In this document: positions 53,442-61,311 of the stretch, in pieces
Numbering within the stretch: the stretch's first letter is position 1
Layout of the letters: each line of letters begins with the position of its first letter
Assembly (NCBI GenBank): GCA_012728015.1
Contig: JAAYFY010000037.1
Coordinates: 1-64,000, forward strand
Source: Clostridiaceae bacterium
Lineage (GTDB): Bacteria; Bacillota; Clostridia; DSM-8532
Length of the DNA stretch: 64,000 nt
Direction: 5' to 3'
The notes under the pieces: model-generated
What the model saw: only the letters and a program-made list of their open reading frames with translations
The model's database searches: none
What the model was told of the DNA's origin: nothing
Made by a program: the position numbers and the translations under genes

Positions 53442-54221
53442 TTGGCTAGAGACAGGAAAAAACAGGAGGAATCCTCGGGCGCCCCGGAATGGATGACCAC
53501 CTACAGCGATATGGTCACGCTGTTACTGACCTTTTTTATCATGCTCTTTGCCATGTCGACTGTCGATAAGGCAAGATTCACCGACGTCGCCAGATCACTT
53601 TCCAATTCACTGTTGAATCTGAGTACCGGAGAATCCATTCTGGATTCCAGCGGGAAGAGCATCATCACGGTTGATTTTGTAAACCCCAGCGACAAGAACC
53701 TGCCCCAGCAGAATGAGAAATACATAGAGAGTGCCGAGGAAATGGTTATTGATGCCCAGAGGCAGATTTACGAAATGGAGATGGATATCGCCAAGGAGGA
53801 AATACGCCAGGCTGCCGTGGCTCAAGGCATAGGGGACAAGGTAGAAATCATCGAGGAGAAAGACTTTATTATTGTACGCCTTGAGTCCGAGCTTTTTTTT
53901 GATTCAGGCAGGGCCGATATCAGGCCTGAGGGATATCCCGTGCTCGACCAGCTGGCCGAAGTTCTGAGAAACATAGACAATGAGATTCTGGTTTCCGGGC
54001 ATACCGATAATGTTCCCATAAATACACCGCTTTTCAAGTCCAACTGGGAACTCTCGACAGCCCGCGCCACCACAGTGGTCAGGTATTTTACCGAAACGCT
54101 TGGGCTGGACCCGGTGAAGTTTACAGCCACCGGCAACGGGGAGCACCGTCCCCTGGCCGATAACAGCACTGCCGAAGGACGCCAGCGGAACAGGCGTATT
54201 GAGATAATGATAATGAAATAA
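53442..54221 (+). CDS. motB: Flagellar motor stator protein MotB
   Basis: A 259-residue partner of MotA. The TTG at 53442 is the only sensible start, since the reading frame opens just before it; GGGGTGA lies upstream. The single membrane helix (about 24-44) carries the channel Asp23 in TYSDMVTLLL. The C-terminal OmpA-like domain (about 135-255) binds peptidoglycan (SGHTDNVPINT, NWELSTARATTVVRYF). A plug and linker region lies about 50-110. MotB and sodium-driven PomB/MotS types are hard to separate by eye. Confidence 0.95.
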   Translation: MARDRKKQEESSGAPEWMTTYSDMVTLLLTFFIMLFAMSTVDKARFTDVARSLSNSLLNLSTGESILDSSGKSIITVDFVNPSDKNLPQQNEKYIESAEEMVIDAQRQIYEMEMDIAKEEIRQAAVAQGIGDKVEIIEEKDFIIVRLESELFFDSGRADIRPEGYPVLDQLAEVLRNIDNEILVSGHTDNVPINTPLFKSNWELSTARATTVVRYFTETLGLDPVKFTATGNGEHRPLADNSTAEGRQRNRRIEIMIMK

Positions 54222-54275
54222 GACCGGGAAATATATTATAATGGTATCCATGAAATCTTGGTTTGGGAGAGATCT

Positions 54276-54479
54276 ATGGATACCATTGTAAGCGAGATTG
54301 CCAAAACCCGTATGATGAAGGATGTTAATGATGCCCTCACAGCATACGGGTTATCTGTATCCAACATTAGATTTGATTCAAGCGTTGATTTTTCAGTGAT
54401 ATTAGAGCTATCTGTCCAGGGCCTGTCTGAAACCAAAAAATCGAAAAACAAAGCTGTCCCTGAAGGGACAGCATGCTGA
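54276..54479 (+). CDS. Small hypothetical protein (67 aa)
   Basis: A 67-residue protein from the ATG at 54276, RBS GGGAGAG, with a TATAAT at 54237-54242 upstream. The N-terminal half is amphipathic helix (DTIVSEIAKTRMMKDVNDAL), the rest polar and Lys-rich. Its last codons overlap a hairpin that acts as terminator on the other strand. I recognise no family, and the coding nature is less sure than for its neighbours. Confidence 0.45.
   Translation: MDTIVSEIAKTRMMKDVNDALTAYGLSVSNIRFDSSVDFSVILELSVQGLSETKKSKNKAVPEGTAC
54436..54472 (-). terminator. Terminator of the DUF378 gene (minus strand)
   Basis: Perfect eight-base stem GCTGTCCC/GGGACAGC (54453-54460, 54465-54472) with a four-base loop; reading the minus strand it is followed by TTTGTTTTTCGATTTTTT. 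It lies inside the 3' end of the small plus-strand gene. Confidence 0.75.
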
Positions 54480-54530
54480 TCCGGCCATGGCCCGCAAGGC
54501 AGCCATGCCCTACAATTGATTGTGTAAAGG

Positions 54531-54737
54531 TCATTCAGTGACAGGTGCGTCTCTGAAGAGCAGACTGATGGAATAAAGCCCCGCAACTCCCACAAGAGAG
54601 TATACTATCCTGCTTCCCAGGGTCGCCGTTCCAAATATGCCCGCTACCAGGTCGTATTGAAAAAGGCCTACCAGCAGCCAGTTAAGAGCACCTATGATGA
54701 CCAGTAAGAGCGCTATTCTGTCAATTGGTGTTCTCAT
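54531..54737 (-). CDS. DUF378 family membrane protein
   Basis: A 68-residue, two-helix membrane protein of the DUF378 family (RIALLLVIIGALNWLLVGLF, then the helix containing VYSLVGVAGLYSISLLF), function unknown. The ATG at 54737 on the minus strand follows AAGGAGTCGGGAG; a longer reading to 54788 has no RBS. Single gene with its own terminator. Confidence 0.88.
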   Translation of the reverse strand: MRTPIDRIALLLVIIGALNWLLVGLFQYDLVAGIFGTATLGSRIVYSLVGVAGLYSISLLFRDAPVTE

Positions 54738-54937
54738 ACTCCCGACTCCTTTGCAATTATTTCGGGCGCGTTCTACGCCTTCATTCAATTATTCTGTACA
54801 GTTTAAAAGAAATTAATGCGCTGCAATACTTGTAAATCATAACGGGGACTTCATTGCCTGTTTCCGATGTATCCGGCGGGAAATTGAGGAATTGCCGGCA
54901 TATTTTTGCAAGGTCTTGCGAAGAGCGGTGTTTTATG

Positions 54938-54946
54938 TGGTATAAT
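54938..54946 (+). promoter_or_regulatory. Extended -10 promoter for the YdbC-like gene
   Basis: TGGTATAAT (54938-54946), an extended -10, 62 bases before the start codon. The nearest -35 candidate, TTGCGA (54916-54921), is 19 bases away. Confidence 0.55.
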
Positions 54947-55007
54947 ATTAGCGCTTTTAACTAATTCAGTTTTCAAATGTGCTGTAAAAGAAAGGGAGGC
55001 AAAAGCT

Positions 55008-55232
55008 ATGGCAGGTTTCTGGGATCAAGAGGTTTTATTGGGCAAGTTCGTAAAAAACAGCCGTGAGGAGATCCACATCAAGCGTGTCAGCAAGAACGGC
55101 AGGGAGTATGTTGATATTCGGACCTTCTGGTATGACGGCCAGAGTGATGAATTCCGTCCAAGCCAGAAAGGGCTTGCCATTCCCTTTGAGTTTGTAGGCG
55201 AGCTCAGGAATATACTGGATAACCTGGAATAG
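55008..55232 (+). CDS. YdbC/PC4-like ssDNA-binding protein
   Basis: A 74-residue protein of the bacterial PC4 (YdbC) family: REEIHIKRVSKNGREYVDIRTFW followed by a beta-strand pair and a C-terminal helix (PFEFVGELRNILDNL). Lactococcal YdbC binds single-stranded DNA as a dimer; a role in transcription or repair is assumed. ATG at 55008 behind AAAGGGAGG. A strong GC-rich hairpin without a T-run (55240-55272) follows the stop. Confidence 0.85.
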   Translation: MAGFWDQEVLLGKFVKNSREEIHIKRVSKNGREYVDIRTFWYDGQSDEFRPSQKGLAIPFEFVGELRNILDNLE

Positions 55233-55239
55233 TGCTTCA

Positions 55240-55272
55240 ACCGCGCCCACCGGAGAATCCGGCGGGCGCGGT
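55240..55272 (+). terminator. GC-rich hairpin after the YdbC-like gene
   Basis: ACCGCGCCC (55240-55248) pairs with GGGCGCGGT (55264-55272), and the inner CCGG pairs again. There is no T-run, so it could stabilise the RNA 3' end or help Rho-dependent termination. Confidence 0.4.
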
Positions 55273-55413
55273 ATATCAGAACCGCACAGGCTGCCGGCAG
55301 GCAAAGAGAAGGTGCGGATGTAATAAAATATGCATGGAACTTTATAAATGTGAAAACAGCCCTTCTGCCCCGCCGGGGATCCCGGAAGGTAAAGCGGCAA
55401 GAGGTGCCATTGG

Positions 55414-56169
55414 GTGAAACCGCTTAACAGTCCATATATTCCTGACAGTACAGTTACCGCCATACTCGTGTCCCATGACATACCCGAAGGCATGCTGAGC
55501 GCCCTTCGGGAATTGGTGCCGGTTGTTGTCACGGTCATGGATCTGGCCGGGCTTCCTGCTCCGGTAAGGAGCCACCCGGACATGCAATTGGTTATCCCTT
55601 GCGAAGGGATTATTGTTCATTCCCCTGCTCTCAATCCTCAGACGGCAGAACGCCTCAAAGGCCTGGGATATGTTTTGGTGCCCGGCGAGAAGCCGCCAGC
55701 GGGAAACTATCCCGGGGATATCCCATATAACGTGGCTGTCGTAGGCCGACATGCTTTTCTAAATACGCGATACACGGACCCTGTTGTTCTCGGGTGGCTG
55801 AAAAAAACTGGTAAGACCATATCCCATGTGAACCAGGGCTATGCAAAGTGTTCTGTCTGTATCCTGAATGAAGATGCCGTCATAACATCCGACGCGGGAA
55901 TCTATCGCGCTGCCCGCGCAAATAATATAGACGTACTGCTGATTCCGCCGCAGAAAACCATATCAATCCCGGGGTACGAATATGGTTTCATTGGCGGCTC
56001 AACCGGCCTTGTTTCAGGGAACAGGCTGGCATTTTGCGGGGATATGAATACTCTTGAGAGCGCCGGACCCATCCTTTCTTTTTTGCAAAAACATGGCATA
56101 ACGCCGGTAATGCTGGGTACGGGCCCCGTCCGGGATCTGGGCAGCCTTATACCTTTATGTACCGTATAA
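55414..56169 (+). CDS. Putative GME-fold (amidinotransferase-like) protein
   Basis: A 251-residue cytosolic protein, GTG start at 55414 behind AGAGGTG. From memory it resembles an uncharacterised clostridial family (DUF6873) placed with the guanidino-group-modifying (GME) fold. Features are HPDMQL (about 48-53), VNQGYAKCSVCILN (about 139-152), TSDAGIYRAA (about 156-165), GFIGGSTGLV (about 189-198) and AFCGDMNTLE near 206. These His, Cys, Asp and Gly-rich loops fit an enzyme core, but the order and catalytic Cys of arginine deiminases are not certain. It precedes ytxC by 46 bases. Function unknown. Confidence 0.6.
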   Translation: MKPLNSPYIPDSTVTAILVSHDIPEGMLSALRELVPVVVTVMDLAGLPAPVRSHPDMQLVIPCEGIIVHSPALNPQTAERLKGLGYVLVPGEKPPAGNYPGDIPYNVAVVGRHAFLNTRYTDPVVLGWLKKTGKTISHVNQGYAKCSVCILNEDAVITSDAGIYRAARANNIDVLLIPPQKTISIPGYEYGFIGGSTGLVSGNRLAFCGDMNTLESAGPILSFLQKHGITPVMLGTGPVRDLGSLIPLCTV

Positions 56170-56193
56170 CGGACAATAAGGGCTACATATACT
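56164..56193 (+). promoter_or_regulatory. Sigma-E-like promoter for ytxC
   Basis: GTATAAC (56164-56170), 15-base spacer, CATATACT (56186-56193), which matches seven of eight bases of the sigma-E -10 consensus CATACAMT. RNA would start about 15 bases before ytxC, a short leader. Confidence 0.4.
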
Positions 56194-56215
56194 ACACCTG
56201 AAAGGATGTGAGAGG

Positions 56216-57046
56216 ATGCCATCCTTCAGGGTTGACTACATGAAGGACATTAAAGGATTAGCCTATTACGTTGAGAAAAAAATGGCGGTGAGGGCCCTTC
56301 AGGGCGTCCGGGTCCGCCATGAGGACAACAGCATGCTCGTAATCATCGGCGGATACTTAAGAAGAAACGGCAGGAGATACTCCTGCATGATCCGCCATCT
56401 TTCGGATTCCATTGCCGATTATATTCTCAAGTCCCATGAGAAGGATATCCTGTCAAGGATCATAACCCGTATCTGTGACGGGCTGCCGAAAAGCGATCTG
56501 GATGAGATCAGCCGCATTGCCTGCAAAATCCTCTATCCCGAGAACACCGCTGAAAAACATATAAACGACAGGCGCAAGCTCATTTCCGACAAGATTTCAG
56601 AGTATCTGAAAACCTCCCGCAGCCTGACGCTGGATGGCTTTATTACTTTCAGGCTGGGTGATTATGTAAAGAAGCTTGAAGCTGAGGTGGACCGGGCTAT
56701 AAGGCAGTACTTTGTTGAAAAGCAATATGAAGAATATATAAATCTTCTGACCACTTTCATCCGGATGCAGTGTCCGAAGGTTCCCGAACTGCATGTATTT
56801 GCCCAGAATGATGGTTCCTACCGGGTCGAGGGCACAGGACCATTTGAGATACCGGATGACATCACAAAAAGCTATGGTATCGAGAAAGGCCAGCCGGTCA
56901 TCCATGACGATGATTTTATGATCGGGTTCCTGCTTACCTGCGCCCCCATCAGGATTTTTATCCATAATGCCGATAAATTTAAAAACAAGGAATTATTAAA
57001 TACCATAAAAACGGTATTCTCCGAGTGCGTCCTGGTGAATGACTGA
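56216..57046 (+). CDS. ytxC: Sporulation protein YtxC family
   Basis: A 276-residue soluble protein of the YtxC sporulation family found only in endospore formers. The length and the pattern (an N-terminal mixed domain, then a long helical region with RLGDYVKKLEAEVDRAI and VEKQYEEYINLLTTFIRMQ) match. The molecular function is unknown. RBS AGAGG directly before the ATG at 56216. A sigma-E-like promoter overlaps the upstream gene's end, which would place it in the mother cell. Confidence 0.88.
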   Translation: MPSFRVDYMKDIKGLAYYVEKKMAVRALQGVRVRHEDNSMLVIIGGYLRRNGRRYSCMIRHLSDSIADYILKSHEKDILSRIITRICDGLPKSDLDEISRIACKILYPENTAEKHINDRRKLISDKISEYLKTSRSLTLDGFITFRLGDYVKKLEAEVDRAIRQYFVEKQYEEYINLLTTFIRMQCPKVPELHVFAQNDGSYRVEGTGPFEIPDDITKSYGIEKGQPVIHDDDFMIGFLLTCAPIRIFIHNADKFKNKELLNTIKTVFSECVLVND

Positions 57047-57095
57047 GTTTTTGCCCTGTTTGTCGCACCGGAAGCGGCAAATTGGCATGAAAACG

Positions 57096-57125
57096 TTGTA
57101 TACAAAGAATAATTTGTTGTATAAT
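57096..57125 (+). promoter_or_regulatory. Sigma-A promoter for the CdaR-like gene
   Basis: TTGTAT (57096-57101), 18-base spacer, TATAAT (57120-57125), 37 bases before the TTG start. Confidence 0.55.
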
Positions 57126-57161
57126 GTAACATGAATCTTTGAGGTAAGCGGGGTAATCCAG

Positions 57162-58241
57162 TTGGCATTCAAAGTGTTTCAATCTGTTATATCAAAAATT
57201 CGTGAAACCATGGGTAACGATTTTGGAATTACTGATGGAAATGGTACTGTCATCGCGAGCACCATTGAAGAAGAAATCGGCATGATCCACGATCAATGCT
57301 CCGATTTTCTTGCTTCAAACGCCATGTACATTGAAAAGCCCGGCCTGGTGATGAAGAAGGTTGAGATCAACGGCCGGCTGGACTTTGTGCTGTACCTTGT
57401 GAGCGATCACCCCGACAGGAAGAAGCATGCCGAACTGATCTCCATAAGCCTTGAGAACGCAAAGCTTTACTATAATGAAAAGTATGACCGCAGCAATTTC
57501 ATGAAGAATATCCTGCTGGGCAATATCCTGCCGGGCGACATCACCATCCGGGCGAAGGAACTGAGGATAAAGACCGAGTCCAGGAGAATAGTCTACCTGA
57601 TACGGACAGAGAAAACCCGTGAACTCTATGCCTACAACATTATTCAAAGCCTTTTCCCAAACAATACGAGGGATTATATCATCCTTTTGGATGACCAGAA
57701 CACGGTTCTGATCAAAGAGCTCAAAGAACGTGAGGATAGCGAGGAAATCCATAAGAAGGCGCGGATCATCATTGATACCTTAAGCAGCGAGCTCATGATA
57801 AAGGCCAGTATTGGCATTGGAACCGTGGCCGAGTCCCTCAAGGATGTGGCGCGGTCCTACAAGGATGCCCAGACAGCCCTGAAAATCGGCCAGATTTTTG
57901 AGGCCGAGAAGAATATTGTTGACTACAATAACCTGGGCATAGGCCGCCTGATCTACCAGCTGCCTACCACGCTCTGCCGCCTGTTTCTCAATGAGGTCTT
58001 CAAGGAGGGAGTCCTGGAAACCATCGACTCCGAAACCATGATGACCATCCAGAAATTCTTTGAGAACAATCTCAATGTGAGCGAAACCTCGCGTCAGCTT
58101 TTCATACATAGGAATACCCTGGTCTATCGCCTAGACAAGATTCAGAAAATAACCGGGATGGATTTAAGAAAGTTTGATGACGCCATCTATTTCAAGGTGG
58201 CCATGATGGTCAAGCGCTATCTTGATGAAGTATCCAGATAA
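57162..58241 (+). CDS. CdaR/PucR-type transcriptional regulator
   Basis: A 359-residue protein. The N-terminal sensor part (about 1-120, DFGITDGNGTVIAST, CdaR/putative sugar-diacid-recognition type) is followed by a GGDEF-derived middle (about 135-265) and a PucR C-terminal HTH_30 domain (about 290-355; FFENNLNVSETSRQLFIHRN, NTLVYRLDKIQKITG). The start is a TTG at 57162. Despite the diacid-regulator family it sits directly ahead of ftsE, 29 bases away, so it more likely regulates, or is co-expressed with, the FtsEX wall-hydrolase module. The ligand is unknown. Confidence 0.85.
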   Translation: MAFKVFQSVISKIRETMGNDFGITDGNGTVIASTIEEEIGMIHDQCSDFLASNAMYIEKPGLVMKKVEINGRLDFVLYLVSDHPDRKKHAELISISLENAKLYYNEKYDRSNFMKNILLGNILPGDITIRAKELRIKTESRRIVYLIRTEKTRELYAYNIIQSLFPNNTRDYIILLDDQNTVLIKELKEREDSEEIHKKARIIIDTLSSELMIKASIGIGTVAESLKDVARSYKDAQTALKIGQIFEAEKNIVDYNNLGIGRLIYQLPTTLCRLFLNEVFKEGVLETIDSETMMTIQKFFENNLNVSETSRQLFIHRNTLVYRLDKIQKITGMDLRKFDDAIYFKVAMMVKRYLDEVSR

Positions 58242-58270
58242 ATACCATCCCAGACCGTGGGGGGATCCTT

Positions 58271-58957
58271 TTGATAAGGTTTGTCGACACTACAAAGATT
58301 TACTCAAACGGTGTTGTTGGTGTTAAAAACGTCACCTTAAACATCGAAAAGGGAGAATTTGTTTTTGTCATAGGTCCCAGCGGATCGGGCAAATCAACAT
58401 TTCTGAAACTTATCATGCACGAAGAAGCTCCAACCGAGGGGGAAGTGTATGTAAACGGATATAGCATACATAATATGCCCAGGTCGGAGGTTCCATATCT
58501 CAGGCGCAGCCTGGGCGTTGTCTTCCAGGATTTCCGTCTGCTCCCCAACAAGACAGCCTATGAAAATGTAGCTTTTGCCATGCAGATAGTCGAAGCCCTG
58601 CCCCGTGAGATAAGAAGGCAGGTTCCGCTGGCTCTCGGGCTCGTGGGCTTAAGCAAGAAAGCAAGGGCCTATCCCGGCCAGCTGTCCGGCGGCGAGCAGC
58701 AAAGGGTCGTCCTGGCACGAGCTTTGGTCAATAACCCGGCTGTCCTGATTGCGGACGAGCCTACCGGTAATCTTGATCCAAAAACATCCATGGAAATAAT
58801 GGAGCTATTGGATGAGATCAATCAACGGGGTACCACGGTCATAGTTGCCACCCATGAAAAGAATATAGTTGACTCCATGAAAAAACGTGTCATCACTCTG
58901 GACAAAGGCGAGCTTGTCAGCGATGTAAAGAAAGGTCTGTATACCGATGAAGATTAG
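58271..58957 (+). CDS. ftsE: Cell division ATP-binding protein FtsE
   Basis: A 228-residue ABC ATPase working with FtsX to control extracellular peptidoglycan hydrolases. Walker [10 protein letters not shown] (about 36-44), signature LSGGEQQR (about 138-145), Walker [13 protein letters not shown] (about 158-169) and the H-loop THEK are intact. The start at 58271 is a TTG behind GGGGGATCC. It overlaps ftsX by 11 bases. Confidence 0.95.
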   Translation: MIRFVDTTKIYSNGVVGVKNVTLNIEKGEFVFVIGPSGSGKSTFLKLIMHEEAPTEGEVYVNGYSIHNMPRSEVPYLRRSLGVVFQDFRLLPNKTAYENVAFAMQIVEALPREIRRQVPLALGLVGLSKKARAYPGQLSGGEQQRVVLARALVNNPAVLIADEPTGNLDPKTSMEIMELLDEINQRGTTVIVATHEKNIVDSMKKRVITLDKGELVSDVKKGLYTDED

Positions 58958-59858
58958 GACACTGAGACTGCTTGCAAAAGAAGGCGCGGCAAATGTTTAC
59001 AAGAATAAACTCATGTCTGCCGCATCCATGGTAACCATAACAACCACCCTTTTTATCCTTGGGCTGGTCCTTTTGATTATAGTTAACGTAATCACAAAAC
59101 TGGAAGCCCAAAAACGGAATTTACAGGTCAGGTTTTACTTAAGAGTCGAAGCCACTCGACTGGAACAGGAAGAGGTGGCCATATTCATTGAAAACTGCAG
59201 GGCTACGGGCGTGGTTACCGCATACGAGTATGAATCCAGGGAACAGGCTTATGAAAACGCAAAAAAAGATCTGAAGCACGAATCCCTTATGGAGGGGCTG
59301 ACACCCGAAAACTTTGCCGAAGGGTACTTTGTCACCCTTGCCAACCCCAACGACAGCGACCAGTTTATCGCAAAGCTGAAGCTGCTGAGCGGTGTGGACA
59401 CACAATGGATAACCTATCCCAAACAGGAACTGGAAAGGATTTCAGCGATTGTCGGCGTTTTCAATTACGTGGCTGTGTTTGTTCTTGCGGTTCTGATGAT
59501 CATTTCCGTCCTTCTGATCTCCAATACCATCCGTCTTACGGTTTTCGCCAGGAGGAAGGAGATAGAGATCATGAAATATGTGGGGGCCAATGACTGGTTC
59601 ATTCGTTTCCCCTTTATTATTGAAGGCATGATCATCGGGCTTTTGGGAGCGCTGCTTTCCTTCCTTCTGACATCACAGGCCTACGTCTGGATCAAGAATG
59701 GATTGACTGCCCTGTTCAGCAGCATCAAGATTACGGACCTGCAACTGATGGAGTTTGACCAGTTTGCGATCCGGATTTTGGTGGTAAATATAATATTCGG
59801 AATGACTATTGGAGTTATTGGAAGCTTTATGTCGGTGAAGAAGCACCTGGACGTATAA
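58947..59858 (+). CDS. ftsX: Cell division protein FtsX
   Basis: A 303-residue membrane partner of FtsE with four helices (about 24-50, 170-195, 225-247, 272-295) and a large outer loop after helix 1 (about 55-165) that contacts a hydrolase such as PcsB or CwlO. RLTVFARRKEIEIMKYVGA near 200-218 is the FtsX signature. It is followed by a coiled-coil M23 protein that fits the role of its extracellular partner. Confidence 0.95.
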   Translation: MKIRTLRLLAKEGAANVYKNKLMSAASMVTITTTLFILGLVLLIIVNVITKLEAQKRNLQVRFYLRVEATRLEQEEVAIFIENCRATGVVTAYEYESREQAYENAKKDLKHESLMEGLTPENFAEGYFVTLANPNDSDQFIAKLKLLSGVDTQWITYPKQELERISAIVGVFNYVAVFVLAVLMIISVLLISNTIRLTVFARRKEIEIMKYVGANDWFIRFPFIIEGMIIGLLGALLSFLLTSQAYVWIKNGLTALFSSIKITDLQLMEFDQFAIRILVVNIIFGMTIGVIGSFMSVKKHLDV

Positions 59859-59913
59859 AACTGCCGTATTGGTTTCCAGATGCCTTTTTATTCATCAAAA
59901 TGACATTAAAACG

Positions 59914-59942
59914 TTGTCATAATGCCAAAAAAATGATATATT
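59914..59942 (+). promoter_or_regulatory. Sigma-A promoter for the M23 gene
   Basis: TTGTCA (59914-59919), 17-base spacer, TATATT (59937-59942). It would give the M23 gene expression independent of ftsEX. Confidence 0.6.
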
Positions 59943-60013
59943 TTAAAATGCGGGTTACATAATTTTGCATAATCGTATCGCTGATACCAACTTTCAAGCG
60001 GAGGCGGATACAT

Positions 60014-61159
60014 ATGACGAAAAGAATACTGGCTTTTGTCCTGGCAATTTGTCTTACAGCAGCATTTGGACTGACAGCCAGGGGGGCCAGCACTCTGGAT
60101 GAAGCCAAAGCAGAACAGAAAAGGCTCCAGAATGAAAAGAAATCGCTTGAGCAGCAAAAAAAACAGGTATCCCAAAACCTGATCAACAACAAGCAGGTTC
60201 GTGACAGTATCATCGCCGATCTTGAAGCCAAGGGATACGAAAAGGCACAGATTGAGGAAAAGATCAGGGAAATCGAGAGTGCCATCCAGACCCTGGAGCA
60301 GGCCATCCGGGATGCACAGGCTGAATATGACCGGCAGCTGAAGCTGTTCCAGGACAGGTTCGTAGTGCTGTACATACGTTCCAGGATAGGCGCGGACGAA
60401 AGTGAACTCGCCCAGTGCAAAGATATTGAAGATTTCTTCCGTTGCCTGCATACCATGGACGTCATTGCGAAAGCTGACCAGGACCTGATGGACAGCATCA
60501 TGAAAAAAAAGCAGGAAATAGAGGAACTCAAGGCACTCAAGGAGCAGGAGGAGCAGAACGCGCAGGAACAGTTGGAAAGAAGCCTGCAAGAGCTCCATGA
60601 ACTTGAGGTGTCCCGTTCCCAGGCAGAGGAAAGGATTAAGACCGACGAGCAGACGCTGGCAAGGATAGCAAAACAGGAAGACCAGCTTGAGAAGGAAGAC
60701 AAGGAATTAGGGGAACTCATCAAGAAGCTGATGTCCACCGGGAAATATACCGGTGGCCCCATGCAGTGGCCTCTTCCCGGCTATACGAAGATATCCTCAT
60801 ACTTCGGGAACAGGCTGCACCCGATCCTTAAGGTGTACAGGTTCCACAGCGGAATTGATATAGGCGCTCCCCAGGGTACATATATCCATGCCGCTGCCAG
60901 CGGAAAGGTCATATGGTCAGGATGGCGCAGCGGTGGTGGCGGGAATACCATAATCATTGACCACGGCGGTGGAATAGCCACCCTGTATCTTCACATCATG
61001 CAAGGCGGCCTCCTGGTTAAGGAAGGCCAGGTGGTGGCGGCAGGTGATGTCATCGCAAAGGTTGGGAGCACCGGATTGTCAACGGGTCCCCACCTGCACT
61101 TTACGGTAAAAGTGAACGGAGAGAGCGTGGACCCACTAAAGTACGTTTCGCCCAAATAA
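60014..61159 (+). CDS. Coiled-coil M23 peptidase (EnvC/PcsB-like murein hydrolase activator)
   Basis: A 381-residue exported protein: signal peptide (1-about 27), a long coiled coil (about 28-240), then an M23/LytM domain (about 270-378) with the zinc ligands in FHSGIDIGAP (His-x3-Asp) and HLHFTV (His-x-His in GPHLHF). The zinc site is complete, so it may be an active endopeptidase, unlike E. coli EnvC, which only activates amidases. The coiled coil plus gene order directly after ftsEX imply control through FtsX. RBS AAGCGGAGG. A terminator follows. Confidence 0.93.
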   Translation: MTKRILAFVLAICLTAAFGLTARGASTLDEAKAEQKRLQNEKKSLEQQKKQVSQNLINNKQVRDSIIADLEAKGYEKAQIEEKIREIESAIQTLEQAIRDAQAEYDRQLKLFQDRFVVLYIRSRIGADESELAQCKDIEDFFRCLHTMDVIAKADQDLMDSIMKKKQEIEELKALKEQEEQNAQEQLERSLQELHELEVSRSQAEERIKTDEQTLARIAKQEDQLEKEDKELGELIKKLMSTGKYTGGPMQWPLPGYTKISSYFGNRLHPILKVYRFHSGIDIGAPQGTYIHAAASGKVIWSGWRSGGGGNTIIIDHGGGIATLYLHIMQGGLLVKEGQVVAAGDVIAKVGSTGLSTGPHLHFTVKVNGESVDPLKYVSPK

Positions 61160-61184
61160 GCGAGGAAATTCCTGAGTTGATTAC

Positions 61185-61212
61185 AAGGATATCCGTTTGG
61201 GTATCCTTTTTA
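61185..61212 (+). terminator. Rho-independent terminator after the M23 gene
   Basis: Ten-base stem AAGGATATCC/GGGTATCCTT (61185-61194, 61199-61208) with one wobble pair, GTTT loop, five T. Confidence 0.82.
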
Positions 61213-61311
61213 GTTGAATGAATCATGCCCGGAATACATAGGATGTAAAATGGAAGGTCCTAAAACACGGAAGACAAGCGTCAGTATATTAGATCCAGAA
61301 AGGAATGCGGC

